64,000 nt of DNA, taken from the NCBI GenBank assembly GCA_943327755.2, contig CALPYF020000017.1:1-64000 (forward strand), written 5' to 3'. Numbering within the stretch: position 1 is the first letter of the stretch; each line of letters opens with the position of its first letter. The position numbers were made by a program, and so were the translations under genes. A model generated the notes under the pieces. It made no database searches. It was not told where the DNA came from and saw nothing but the letters and a program-made list of their open reading frames with translations. Below, one piece after another: positions 17,590 to 27,502 of this stretch. This DNA comes from Deinococcus hopiensis KR-140. Lineage in GTDB: Bacteria; Deinococcota; Deinococci; Deinococcales; Deinococcaceae.

Positions 17590-18038
17590 GGGGTGTCCTC
17601 CGGGGGGGCGAGCAGGGTCAGCAGGTCGCGCAGTTGCGTGTCGGTCAGGTGCGCGAACTGCCGGGCGTGCAGCTCGGTCAGGGGCGGGTCGAGGCGGGTC
17701 AGCAGCTCGCGTCCGGCGTCGGTGAGGCGGGTGGCGACGATGCGGCGGTCCGGGCGGTCGCGCTCGCGGGTGACGAGTCCGGCCTTCTGGAGGCGGTCGA
17801 GGAGGCGGGTGACGTCGGGGTCGTGGTCGAGGAGGCGCTCACTGATCTCGCTGCAGGTCAGACCGCCCTCGCCGGCGCCGCGCAGGATGCGCAGCACGTT
17901 GAACTGCGGAGCGCTGAGGCCGTGGGCACGGAACAGGTCGGCGCCCTGGCGCTGCTGGTGCAGCGCCAGGCGTTGCAGGGCGAGGTAGGCGCGGTGGTGC
18001 AGGCTGCCGGGCGCGCCGGGGCTGGGGGTATCGGGCAT
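17586..18038 (-). CDS. MarR-family transcriptional regulator
   Basis: The protein has 150 residues from MPDTPSPGAPGSLHHRAY. The winged HTH covers about 45-110 (GLSAPQFNVLRIL, TCSEISERLLDHDPDVTRLL, GLVTRERDRPDRRIVATRLT). Two starts are possible. ATG 18038 lies 6 bases after TACCCT (leaderless) and fits family length. ATG 18083 lies 1 base after the -10-like TTAATT of an upstream TTGACA-N17 promoter and is therefore unlikely. A 14-bp palindrome lies in that promoter. It is the first gene of the marR-doxX pair. Confidence 0.88.
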   Translation of the reverse strand: MPDTPSPGAPGSLHHRAYLALQRLALHQQRQGADLFRAHGLSAPQFNVLRILRGAGEGGLTCSEISERLLDHDPDVTRLLDRLQKAGLVTRERDRPDRRIVATRLTDAGRELLTRLDPPLTELHARQFAHLTDTQLRDLLTLLAPPEDTP

Positions 18039-18083
18039 GGGTTCAGGGTAGCGGTCCGGGCAGGGCCAGTCGGCGCTGGACAT

Positions 18084-18114
18084 AAATTAATCGTTGCAAC
18101 GATATTCTGTCAAA
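18084..18114 (-). promoter_or_regulatory. MarR promoter with palindromic operator
   Basis: On the minus strand TTGACA (18113-18108) and TTAATT are 17 bases apart. The spacer contains the perfect palindrome ATCGTTGCAACGAT (18090-18103), a classic MarR-type operator placed to block RNA polymerase. The site also faces the divergent gnd operon, whose start is about 150 bases away. Confidence 0.7.
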
Positions 18115-18199
18115 CGATCTTCCCATGTCAGTCGCCACAGGACTTCATGTGCCCTGAAGGCGCGGGGGCAGCCCTGGACGTGCCACGCGGACGCAGACG

Positions 18200-18205
18200 T
18201 ATAGT
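18200..18205 (+). promoter_or_regulatory. -10 box of the gnd-zwf-opcA operon
   Basis: TATAGT lies 52 bases before the gnd ATG, giving a leadered mRNA, unlike most genes here. A weak TGGACG sits 19 bases upstream. The leader ends in CGGGAGGACAACC, a strong SD. Confidence 0.55.
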
Positions 18206-18257
18206 GCAGCACGTTGAGGCTGGGGGCCGGAAGCGCTTCCACGCCGGGAGGACAACC

Positions 18258-19324
18258 ATGAAACTAGGCATGATCGGACTGGGCAAGATGGGCGGCAACA
18301 TGGTTCTTCGCCTCACCCAGGGTGGCATCGAGGTCACCGGCTACGACCGCAGCGAGGAATCCGTCGCACAGATCGAACGTCAGGGCGCCCGCGGGGCCCG
18401 CAGCATGGACGACCTGATCGCCTCGCTGGGTGAACCCGGCACGCGCGCCGTGTGGGTCATGGTGCCCGCCGGGAAGATCACCCAGAGCGTCATTGACGAC
18501 CTCGCGGGGCGCCTTTCGCCCGGCGACATCGTCATCGACGGCGGGAACAGCAACTACAAGGACAGCATCCGCCGCGCCGAGGAACTCGCCGAAAAGGGCA
18601 TCCACTTCGTGGACGTCGGCACGTCCGGCGGCGTGTGGGGCCTCAAGGAAGGCTACGCCATGATGATCGGCGGCGCCGAGGAGGCCGTCGAGCGCCTGCG
18701 TCCCGCCTTCGAGGCGCTCGCGCCCGCCGCGGACCGCGGCTGGGGCCGCATGGGTCCGGCGGGCAGCGGGCACTACGTGAAGATGGTCCACAACGGCATC
18801 GAGTACGGCATGATGCAGGCCTACGCCGAGGGCTTCGAGCTGATGAAGGCGCACCAGGACTTCAACCTCGACATGGCGCAGATCGCCGAACTATGGCGGC
18901 ACGGCAGCGTCGTGCGCTCCTGGCTGCTCGACCTGACCGCCGAGGCCCTGCAGAACAAGGCCGAGTTCGAGAAGCTCTCGGACTACGTGGCGGACAGTGG
19001 CGAGGGCCGCTGGACGATCATCGACTCCATCGAACTGGGCGTGCCGACCCCCGTGATCACCCTGGCGACGCAGATGCGCTTCCGCAGCCAGCAGGAGGTC
19101 AGCTACGCCGGGCAGATGCTCTCGGCGATGCGCCGCGCGTTCGGCGGGCACGCCGTGAAGACCATCGAGTCCCCCCGTCAGGAGGGCCTGGTGCCCGAGG
19201 TGGCGCCCGGCGATCACCCCAAGGTGGCCGCGCCGGAGAACATCGGCCAGACCGCCAGCGCGGGCGAGGGCAGCGCCGCCGAGCAGCTGGGTGAGACCGG
19301 CCAGCAGCGCGTGAAGGGTGACGC

Positions 19325-19328
<4 letters not shown>
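18258..19328 (+). CDS. gnd: 6-Phosphogluconate dehydrogenase, decarboxylating (short form)
   Basis: It oxidises 6-phosphogluconate to ribulose 5-phosphate and CO2, making NAD(P)H. The 356-residue protein has a Rossmann start, IGLGKMGGNM (6-15), DGGNSNYKDS near 95, the signature VDVGTSGGVWGLKEGYAMM near 118-136 and catalytic Lys in HYVKMVHNGIEYGMMQAY near 173. It belongs to the short GndA/YqeC class of about 300 residues. The last 50 residues are an added Gly/Ala/Glu-rich tail. ATG 18258 follows GGGAGG by 7 bases; the long upstream frame extension is not coding. It overlaps zwf by 4 bases. Confidence 0.93.
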
Positions 19329-21094
<1,766 letters not shown>

Positions 21095-21110
21095 CCCGGG
21101 AGGTGAGGGC

Positions 21111-22055
21111 GTGACCTACGCGACGGACCTGAAACCGCTGGGGCCGGTGGACACCACCGTCCGCAAGGCCCAGGCGACTCTGGATGAACTGTGGGCGCAG
21201 ACGGACGTCGAGACGCGCGCCTACACCGGCAACATGATCGCCCTGACCGTGAAGCGCCACCTGGGCCGCGTGCAGGAGGCCCTCGCGGGCCTGGAGGGCC
21301 GGTACGCGGGGCGGCAGATCATCGGTGTGATGGACGGCACGGACGACCTGACCGTGCACGCCGCGCTCGTGCCGCAGTCGGGCGGGCTGTACGTGGAACG
21401 CCTGACGCTGGAGGCCAGCCCCGAGCAGCTGCAGGGCGCGATCCTGCCGCTGATCCGCCCGGCGACCGTGAACCACGTGTGGTGGGGCGCGGACAGCCGC
21501 CCCGAGGGAACGCTGCTGGCCGAACTGACCGAGATCGCCGATCAGGTGATCGTGGACAGCCTGACGCTGGACGTGCCCCCGTCCCGGCACTACGCGCTGG
21601 CCGACCTGGGCTGGAGCCGCTCGGCCGGGTGGCGCGAGGCGCTGGCGCAGCTGTTCGACTCGCCGGACGCGGCGCGGCAGCTCGGGCGCGTGACGCACCT
21701 GACCGTCCGGCACGCCGGGAAGAAGGACCTGCCCGCGCGGCTGTTCGCGGGATTCATCGCGAGCACGCTGGGCTGGACAGACCTGAGCACCGTGGACTTC
21801 CGGCTGGGCCGCTGCGGGCGCGAGAACGGCGACCTGTGCGGCGTGGAACTGCGCGGCGAGGGCGTGACCTTCAGCCTGAAGGCCGAGCAGGGCGACATCG
21901 CCCTGGCCGCCTGCCACTGGGACGGCACGCAGCGCGTCAGCGAGGTCACGGTGCCCAGCATGACCCTCGCGCAGGGGCTGGCGCGCGTGATGGCCCGCCC
22001 CGAACGCGGCGAGGTCTTCGAACGCGCCTGGACCCTGGCAAAACAGACGCTGTAA
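21111..22055 (+). CDS. opcA: Glucose-6-phosphate dehydrogenase assembly protein OpcA
   Basis: OpcA is the partner that activates or assembles Zwf in cyanobacteria, actinobacteria and Deinococcus. The 314-residue protein has RAYTGNMIALTVKRHL near 36, LIRPATVNHVWWGAD near 117 and FAGFIASTLGWTDLS near 209, all family-like. There is no enzyme motif. The start is GTG 21111 with GGGAGGTGAGGGC before it. The order gnd-zwf-opcA forms one operon ending at the terminator at 22071-22096. Confidence 0.9.
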   Translation: MTYATDLKPLGPVDTTVRKAQATLDELWAQTDVETRAYTGNMIALTVKRHLGRVQEALAGLEGRYAGRQIIGVMDGTDDLTVHAALVPQSGGLYVERLTLEASPEQLQGAILPLIRPATVNHVWWGADSRPEGTLLAELTEIADQVIVDSLTLDVPPSRHYALADLGWSRSAGWREALAQLFDSPDAARQLGRVTHLTVRHAGKKDLPARLFAGFIASTLGWTDLSTVDFRLGRCGRENGDLCGVELRGEGVTFSLKAEQGDIALAACHWDGTQRVSEVTVPSMTLAQGLARVMARPERGEVFERAWTLAKQTL

Positions 22056-22070
22056 CCGCCCAGCAGGAGG

Positions 22071-22096
22071 GGCCGCACCCGGACCGTGGTGCGGCC
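22071..22096 (+). terminator. Terminator of the gnd-zwf-opcA operon
   Basis: GGCCGCACC (22071-22079) and GGTGCGGCC (22088-22096) form a perfect 9-bp stem, followed by TCTCCCCTTT, 16 bases after opcA. Confidence 0.75.
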
Positions 22097-22138
22097 TCTC
22101 CCCTTTCCGGTGCGGGCGGCGCGGCATACTGCGCGGCG

Positions 22139-23257
22139 ATGAGCGCCTCGCCCCATGACCGGCTGCACGACCTCGCCCTGAGCCTGGGGGCGGACGCGGT
22201 CGGGTGGGCTCCGGCGCAGGTGCCGCGCGCGGCGGTGGACGAGTACGCGGGGTGGCTGGCGGCGGGGCGGCACGCGGGCATGGGTTACCTGGAGCGGCAA
22301 CTGCCGGTGCGGGCCGATCCCTCGCAGCGCCTGGAGGGTGTGCAGAGCGTGCTCGTGCTGGGCGTGTCGCACGCGTTCGCGCCGCCGCCCGTGCCAGAGG
22401 GGGGCGTGCGGGTGGGCCGCGTGGCGCGCTACGCGTGGACGCCGGACTACCACGATCAGCTGCAGCCGGTCCTGTCGCAGCTGGAGGCGGAGGCGGCGCG
22501 GCTGGGCGTGCGGGCGCGCGGGTACGTGGATCACGGGCCGGTCATGGAGCGGCTGTTCGCGTCCGGCGCGTTCCTGGGCTGGCGTGGGAAGTCCGGGATG
22601 CTGGTCAGCACGCAGCTGGGCGCCTTCGTGACGCTGGCGGTCCTGCTGACCGACCTGCCGCACCCCGGCGAGGCGGAGGCGCACCCGGACCGCTGTGGGC
22701 GCTGCACGCGCTGCGTGACGGCCTGCCCCACCGCCGCGATCGGCCCGGACCGCGCGATCGACGCGCGGCGCTGCGTGTCGTACCTGACCATTGAGCACCG
22801 CGGACCGGTCCCGCCCGAGCTGCGGCCCGGGATGGGCGAGTGGCTGTTCGGCTGTGACGTGTGCAGCGAGGTCTGCCCCTGGACCCTGAAGGCGGGCCCG
22901 CTGGCGCAGCTGCTGAAACCCGACCCGGAACTGGCCCACCCGGACCTGACCCGTTTTTTCGGGGTCAGCGAGCGGGAGTTCGAGCGGCAGTGGGCGGGCA
23001 CGGCGTTCCTGCGCCCCCGGCGCAAGGGCATGGCCCGCAACGCGCTGACGGTCCTGGGGAACACCCGCGCGCCGCAGGGCTGGCCGCTGCTCCTGGCGGG
23101 CGCGCAGGATCCCGCATGGGAGGTGCGGGAGGCGGCCGCCTGGGCGCTGGGGCAGTGGGGCGAGACCGGGCATCTGGCGCCGCTGCTGGACGACCCGCAC
23201 GAGGCGGTGCGCGAGGCGGCCGGACACGCCCTGGGCACCACCCCCACACGTCCCTGA
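22139..23257 (+). CDS. queG: Epoxyqueuosine reductase
   Basis: A cobalamin- and iron-sulfur-dependent enzyme that makes the last step of queuosine synthesis on tRNA. The 372-residue protein has YVDHGPVMERLFA near 128 and two [4Fe-4S] motifs: CGRCTRCVTACPTAAIGP near 184-201 and CDVCSEVCPW near 239-248. The C-terminal approximately 70 residues (AQDPAWEVREAAAWALGQWG) are HEAT/PBS-type repeats found in long QueG forms. ATG 22139 lies 8 bases after CATACT, a leaderless start. The same frame is open far upstream through opcA, but that is an artefact of GC-rich DNA. Confidence 0.93.
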   Translation: MSASPHDRLHDLALSLGADAVGWAPAQVPRAAVDEYAGWLAAGRHAGMGYLERQLPVRADPSQRLEGVQSVLVLGVSHAFAPPPVPEGGVRVGRVARYAWTPDYHDQLQPVLSQLEAEAARLGVRARGYVDHGPVMERLFASGAFLGWRGKSGMLVSTQLGAFVTLAVLLTDLPHPGEAEAHPDRCGRCTRCVTACPTAAIGPDRAIDARRCVSYLTIEHRGPVPPELRPGMGEWLFGCDVCSEVCPWTLKAGPLAQLLKPDPELAHPDLTRFFGVSEREFERQWAGTAFLRPRRKGMARNALTVLGNTRAPQGWPLLLAGAQDPAWEVREAAAWALGQWGETGHLAPLLDDPHEAVREAAGHALGTTPTRP

Positions 23258-23335
23258 CCTTCGGGCGGCCTTCATCAATCCGCGTGCGGGCAGACGCCGC
23301 CACGCGGCCCGGGCGCGGCCCGCTACCATGTGGGC

Positions 23336-24184
23336 GTGCGTTCCGGTGCCCTCCTGCTTCCCTGCCTGCTGCTGACCCTGTCGGCGTCCCCCTCTGCGGC
23401 CCAGTCGGTCGGCACGCCGGTCCTGACGCCCACCGTGACCGCCCGTTACCCCCATGACCGCGCGGCGTTCACGGAAGGGCTGCAGTACCTCGGCAGCGGC
23501 ACGCTGCTGGAAAGCACCGGCATCGAGGGGCAGTCCGGGGTGCGGCGCGTGGACCTGAAGACCGGGAAGGTGCTCGCGCGGGTCGCCACCCCCATCGCGG
23601 GCGCGTTCGGTGAGGGCGTCACGGCCCTGAACGGCGTGGCGTACCACCTCACCTGGGAGGACGGCGTGGCCGTCACCTTCGACGCCGCGACCCTCAAGGA
23701 GACCGGACGCTACCGCTACAGCGGCGAGGGCTGGGGCCTGACCACCGACGGCAAGGCGCTGATCATGAGCAACGGCTCGCCGACGCTGGTGTGGCGCGAC
23801 CCGAAAACCTTCCGGGTCAAGCGGAGCGTGCAGGTCACGGACGGCGGGCAGCCCGTGAAGAACCTGAACGAACTGGAGTACGTGCAGGGCAGCGTGTACG
23901 CGAACGTGTGGCTGACCGACCGCGTCGCGCGGATCGACCCGCAGACCGGGAAGGTCACCGCCTGGATCGACGTCTCTGCCCTGACCCGCGAGGTCAGCGC
24001 GGCCGCCGCGAAGGCCGGGCACACCCTGACCTTCGACGACGTGCCCAACGGTATCGCGTTCGTGCCTGAGCGCGGCACGCTGCTGCTGACCGGCAAGCGC
24101 TGGCCGACCCTGTTCGAGGTGAAACTGCCCGGTGTGAAACCCGAGGACCCTGCCACGACCGGCCGCGCCCGCACCGGTCGCTGA
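23336..24184 (+). CDS. Glutaminyl-peptide cyclotransferase, exported
   Basis: The protein has 282 residues. A signal peptide, RSGALLLPCLLLTLSASPSAAQ, is followed by the five-bladed beta-propeller of bacterial/plant-type glutamine cyclotransferases: DRAAFTEGLQYL near 40, GEGWGLTTDGKALIMSNGSP near 128 and LNELEYVQGSVYANVWLTD near 170-188. It makes N-terminal pyroglutamate on exported proteins. GTG 23336 is chosen because TACCAT lies 6 bases before it; GTG 23330 is the alternative. It converges with tmk across a hairpin. Confidence 0.9.
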   Translation: MRSGALLLPCLLLTLSASPSAAQSVGTPVLTPTVTARYPHDRAAFTEGLQYLGSGTLLESTGIEGQSGVRRVDLKTGKVLARVATPIAGAFGEGVTALNGVAYHLTWEDGVAVTFDAATLKETGRYRYSGEGWGLTTDGKALIMSNGSPTLVWRDPKTFRVKRSVQVTDGGQPVKNLNELEYVQGSVYANVWLTDRVARIDPQTGKVTAWIDVSALTREVSAAAAKAGHTLTFDDVPNGIAFVPERGTLLLTGKRWPTLFEVKLPGVKPEDPATTGRARTGR

Positions 24185-24199
24185 ACTACGGCATGTACA

Positions 24200-24226
24200 G
24201 GGGGGCGAGCCACGTGGCCGCCCCCC
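24200..24226. terminator. Terminator between the cyclotransferase and tmk
   Basis: GGGGGGCG (24200-24207) pairs with CGCCCCCC (24219-24226); CTTT follows on the plus strand. It lies between two convergent genes and probably serves the plus-strand one. Confidence 0.6.
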
Positions 24227-24244
24227 CTTTGCCCTGCCCCGCGG

Positions 24245-24874
24245 TCAGGGCAGGCGCGCCTGCACCGCCTGCCAGATCGCGTCCGACAGGTCGTCGGCCG
24301 GGCGGGTCGCGTCCAGCACCAGGAAGCGCGCGGGCGTCTGCTCCGCGAGGTGCAGGAACCCGGCGCGCACCCGGCGGTGGAAGTCCAGATCCGCCTGCTC
24401 CAGCCGGTCGGGCTGCCCGCGCCGCGCGGCGCGTTCCAGACCCACGACCGGGTCGAGGTCGAGCAGCACCGTCAGGTCCGGCGTGAGGCCGTCCGTGGCG
24501 GCCAGCGTGATCTCCCGCAGGAGGTTCACGGGCAGGCCGCGCCCCGCACCCTGGTACGCGAGGCTGGAGTCCGCGTAGCGGTCGCACACGACGACCTCGC
24601 CCCGGTTCAGCGCCGGTCGGATCTCGTTCGCCACGAGTTGCGCGCGGCTTGCGGAGTACAGCAGGAATTCCGGCAGCGGGTCGATGGTCAGCGCGGGGTC
24701 GAGCAGCACCTCGCGCACCCGCGTGCCCAGGGGCGTCCCGCCGGGCTCGCGGGTCAGGCGGTGCGGCGTGCCGTGGGTGTCCAGGCGCGCGGCCAGCCGG
24801 GCGAGCTGCGTGCTCTTCCCGGCGCCCTCGGGCCCCTCGAAGCTGACGAACAGGCCCGGGTGCAGCGGCGTCAC
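24245..24874 (-). CDS. tmk: Thymidylate kinase
   Basis: It phosphorylates dTMP to dTDP for DNA synthesis. The 209-residue protein has the P-loop FEGPEGAGKSTQL at about 10-22, LTREPGGTPLG near 43 (DR[E]-type substrate site), VVCDRYADSSLAYQGAGRG near 89 and a lid with RRGQPDRLEQ near 140. GTG 24874 overlaps the stop of the Nif3-like gene (GTGA), which argues for translational coupling and for this start over GTG 24904. Full-length and apparently functional. Confidence 0.93.
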   Translation of the reverse strand: MTPLHPGLFVSFEGPEGAGKSTQLARLAARLDTHGTPHRLTREPGGTPLGTRVREVLLDPALTIDPLPEFLLYSASRAQLVANEIRPALNRGEVVVCDRYADSSLAYQGAGRGLPVNLLREITLAATDGLTPDLTVLLDLDPVVGLERAARRGQPDRLEQADLDFHRRVRAGFLHLAEQTPARFLVLDATRPADDLSDAIWQAVQARLP

Positions 24875-25662
24875 AGGCCGGTGGGGTGATGCAGGAACTG
24901 CCACGCCAGCCCGAACTCGTCTTCCAGGCGGGCGGCCAGGGCGCGCACGCCGAACACCTCGGTCTCGTAGTGCCCGGCGTAGATCACGTTCACGCCGTAC
25001 TCGAAGGCGTCATGGAAGTGCTTGTGCTCGGGCTCGCCGGTCAGCAGGGTATCCAGCCCCATCGCGGCGGCCTCGGCGATGCTGCCCGCGCCGCTGCCGC
25101 TCAGGACCCCCAGTCGCCGCACGGTCGGGGAGCGCCCGCCCCCGTGCACGAGGCAGATCTCACCGGTGAGTTTCTGCACGCGGTCCGCGAAGTCCTGCAG
25201 GGACTGCTCGAAGGGCAGCTCGCCGGCAATGCCGATCTTGCCGCCCGCCCACTCGCCGAACGGTTCGGTGTTCTGCAGGGTCAGCGCCTGCGCGATCATC
25301 GCGTTGTTCCCCACGACCGGGTGCGCGTCCAGCGGGATGTGCGACACGTACAGGTTCAGGTCCGCCATGAGCGCCGTGCGGACCCGTTCACGGTGCGGGC
25401 CGCTCAGGGCCAGCGGATCACCCCAGAACAGCCCGTGGTGCGTGATGAGCAGGTCCGCGCCACTGTCCGCCGCGTGCTGGATGGTCTTCAGGCTGCTGTC
25501 CACTGCGACTGCCACGCGCCGCACCGTGCCGGTACCCTCGATCTGCAGGCCGTTCAGGCTGGGATCCTTGAAGGCCCCCACGTTCAGGTACTCGTTCAGC
25601 CAGCGGATCAGGGTGTCACGCGGCACCTCGCCGCGCGTGGGAGTCAGGGGGACATACGACAT
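24871..25662 (-). CDS. Nif3-like dinuclear metal centre protein
   Basis: The protein has 263 residues of the NIF3/DUF34 family, hexameric proteins with a two-metal centre. It is often annotated as GTP cyclohydrolase 1 type 2, without firm evidence. Metal-binding segments are LLITHHGLFWG near 72, HIPLDAHP near 107 and IYAGHYETEVFG near 227. SGSGAGSIAEAAAMGLDTLLTGE is a conserved core. ATG 25662 lies 7 bases after TAGAAT, a leaderless start. It is coupled to tmk by a 4-base overlap. The cellular role is unknown. Confidence 0.9.
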   Translation of the reverse strand: MSYVPLTPTRGEVPRDTLIRWLNEYLNVGAFKDPSLNGLQIEGTGTVRRVAVAVDSSLKTIQHAADSGADLLITHHGLFWGDPLALSGPHRERVRTALMADLNLYVSHIPLDAHPVVGNNAMIAQALTLQNTEPFGEWAGGKIGIAGELPFEQSLQDFADRVQKLTGEICLVHGGGRSPTVRRLGVLSGSGAGSIAEAAAMGLDTLLTGEPEHKHFHDAFEYGVNVIYAGHYETEVFGVRALAARLEDEFGLAWQFLHHPTGL

Positions 25663-25734
25663 GACAGGCATTCTAGGCCCGCCGCCGTAGGCGCGCAGGG
25701 TGCCGTCACACACGCAGGAACGCGCCGGACAAAG

Positions 25735-25763
25735 CAAAAACCCCGACCCGGTGGGAGTCGGAG
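25735..25763 (-). terminator. Terminator of the tRNA transcription unit
   Basis: On the minus strand CTCCGAC and GTCGGGG form a 7-bp stem followed by TTTTTT, 7 bases after the tRNA-Met CCA end. Confidence 0.85.
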
Positions 25764-25769
25764 TTCTCT

Positions 25770-25846
<77 letters not shown>

Positions 25847-25849
25847 TTG

Positions 25850-25874
25850 AAAAAGCCCCGCGTGCGTGCGGGGC
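25850..25874 (-). terminator. Internal terminator between tRNA-Ala and tRNA-Met
   Basis: GCCCCGC and GCGGGGC form a 7-bp stem followed by TTTTT on the minus strand, inside the 34-base spacer between the two tRNAs. It could partly end transcripts before tRNA-Met or act in processing. Confidence 0.65.
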
Positions 25875-25880
25875 ACCTTC

Positions 25881-25956
<76 letters not shown>

Positions 25957-25990
25957 TCGCTTGCCTTGCTGCCCCGTTTGAGGCTCAGCT

Positions 25991-26019
25991 ATGCTAGCAG
26001 CGACCTCCCGGACTGTCAA
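25991..26019 (-). promoter_or_regulatory. Promoter of the tRNA-Ala/tRNA-Met unit
   Basis: TTGACA (26019-26014) and TAGCAT (25996-25991) on the minus strand are 17 bases apart, a near-consensus housekeeping promoter about 35 bases before tRNA-Ala. Confidence 0.85.
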
Positions 26020-26041
26020 CACGGTACCAATCGGCTTCCCA

Positions 26042-26713
26042 TCAGCGGGGCTGGAGCTGCTGCGCGGCCAGCTGCACGTACCCCTCGATCAGGTGGATGA
26101 TCACGGGGTTATGGGTGTGCACGCCGTGCGCCTCGCCGACGCCGCCCTCGTCGATGAAGTGAGCGACCAGGGCGGCCTCGCCGTCGCGGGCGAGCAGGAA
26201 CGCGCGCTGGCCGGGCGCGGCGATGGCCGGCAGGTTCGCCAGGGGCGTGCGGTAGAGGTCCACGCCGCGCGGGCTGAGGCGCTCGAGGCGGTCGGCGAAG
26301 GTGGCTTCACCGGCCATGTACAGGCTGCGGCGGGCGTTCAGGGTGAGGTCCTCGCACAGGCTGCGGATGGCGGCCTCGCCGTACAGGTGGTACACCGCTT
26401 CCGGTGCGGGGTCCGGCGCGAGACGGGACAGGTCACGGTCCAGGGCGCCCAGGCGGTCGTCGAAGGCGCGCCGGGCGCGGGCGAGGTACTCGCGGGCGCT
26501 GAGCGGCGCGTACTCCAGGGGGTTCTGCCCGACCTTGGCGGCCAGGCCGCGGCCCTCGAGCCGTTCGAGGGTCTCGTAGATCTTGGGCCGGGGAATGCCG
26601 GCCTGCCGGGCCACGCGGGCCGGGACGGCGCGGCCCAGGGCCAGCAGGGCGGTGTAGGCACGGGCCTCGTACTCGGTCAGCCCGAGCGCTTGCAGGTGGA
26701 TCACGGCGCTCAT
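26042..26713 (-). CDS. TrmB-family transcriptional regulator
   Basis: The protein has 223 residues. The N-terminal winged helix is typical: LQALGLTEYEARAYTALLAL (7-26), ARVARQAGIPRPKIYETLERLE (about 32-53). A coiled segment (85-105) leads into the regulatory domain at about 106-220 (LYMAGEATFADRL, VAHFIDEGG). TrmB relatives sense sugars or metabolites and are common in Archaea and Deinococcus-Thermus. TATGCT lies 8 bases before ATG 26713 (leaderless). It sits next to the tRNA unit and mglBA, and no sugar genes adjoin, so the ligand is unknown. Confidence 0.85.
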   Translation of the reverse strand: MSAVIHLQALGLTEYEARAYTALLALGRAVPARVARQAGIPRPKIYETLERLEGRGLAAKVGQNPLEYAPLSAREYLARARRAFDDRLGALDRDLSRLAPDPAPEAVYHLYGEAAIRSLCEDLTLNARRSLYMAGEATFADRLERLSPRGVDLYRTPLANLPAIAAPGQRAFLLARDGEAALVAHFIDEGGVGEAHGVHTHNPVIIHLIEGYVQLAAQQLQPR

Positions 26714-26789
26714 TACGCCTCAGCATACGGGATGCGCCGCTGCACCTGCCCGGACCGCCGACGGGCCAGGGTCGGAGCGGCACAGCAGT

Positions 26790-26822
26790 GTCCCCCCACC
26801 CGGGGCGGCGCCGGATGGGGGG
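26790..26822. terminator. Terminator after mglA
   Basis: TCCCCCCACCCGG and CCGGATGGGGGGA pair over 13 bases (one wobble) 22 bases after the mglA stop. No long T-run follows. It separates mglBA from the trmB-like gene. Confidence 0.55.
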
Positions 26823-26843
26823 AGGCGGGAGGTCCTGGCCCGG

Positions 26844-27434
26844 TTACTTGTTCTGCGAGAGGCGTTCGAGCACGAGACGGCTGACGGTCTTGAGGGTCTC
26901 GAACACGCCGACGCCCTTGTCCGACACGGCCTCGAAGATCATGAGTTCCTGCTTGGGATCGACCACGGCGCGGATCATGGACAGCGGCAGCGCGTCGGGC
27001 AGGTCGCGCTTGTTCACCTGCAGCACGATCGGCACGTCGCGGACGTCGATGCCGTGCTCCTGAAGGTTCTCGCGGAGGTTGCGCATGCTCTCGGCGTTGG
27101 CGCGCAGGCGGTTGGGGGCGCTGTCGGCCACGAACACGATGCCGTCCACGCCGCGCAGGATCAGCTTGCGGCTGGCGTTGTAGAACACCTGTCCGGGCAC
27201 GGTGTACAGGTGGAAGCGGGTCTTGAAGCCCTGCACGGTGCCCAGGTCCAGGGGCAGGAAGTCGAAGAACAGGGTGCGTTCGTCCTCGGTGGCCAGGGAG
27301 ACCATCTCGCCGCGCAGGTGGCCGGGCACCTTGGAGAAGACGTGCTTGAGGTTGGTGGTCTTGCCGCTCATGCCGGGGCCGTAGTAGACGATCTTGCAGT
27401 TGATTTCGCGCGCCGCGAAGTTGATGGTGCTCAT
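26844..27434 (-). CDS. mglA: MglA small Ras-like GTPase
   Basis: Polarity and motility GTPase. The 196-residue protein has P-loop YYGPGMSGKTTNLKHV near 17-32, DFLPLDLGTVQGFKTRFHLY (switch region) near 58-77, the G3-like VPGQVFYNASRKLIL and G4 QVNKRDLP near 138. TVPGQ replaces the usual DTAGQ, as in other MglA proteins. ATG 27434 follows AGGAGTCCC. It lies 68 bases downstream of its GTPase-activating partner mglB. In Thermus and Deinococcus these proteins are linked to twitching or surface functions. Confidence 0.93.
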   Translation of the reverse strand: MSTINFAAREINCKIVYYGPGMSGKTTNLKHVFSKVPGHLRGEMVSLATEDERTLFFDFLPLDLGTVQGFKTRFHLYTVPGQVFYNASRKLILRGVDGIVFVADSAPNRLRANAESMRNLRENLQEHGIDVRDVPIVLQVNKRDLPDALPLSMIRAVVDPKQELMIFEAVSDKGVGVFETLKTVSRLVLERLSQNK

Positions 27435-27502
27435 GGGACTCCTGTGGTGGTGGAATGCAGGCGGACGGTGAGGGTCACCGCGTTCAGTCCGTGTGGGGGC
27501 GC

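Noticed and set aside
15617..17725. 702-codon plus-strand ORF
   Set aside because: It lies antisense to mqnC and DoxX genes and has the low-complexity composition of a shadow frame.
17634..18257. N-terminal extension of gnd
   Set aside because: The frame is open but covers the MarR gene in antisense; the SD, family length and Rossmann start all place the gnd start at 18258.
21191..22138. Extension of queG through opcA
   Set aside because: Same-strand shadow of opcA in another frame; QueG homology starts at 22139, where a -10 box precedes the ATG.
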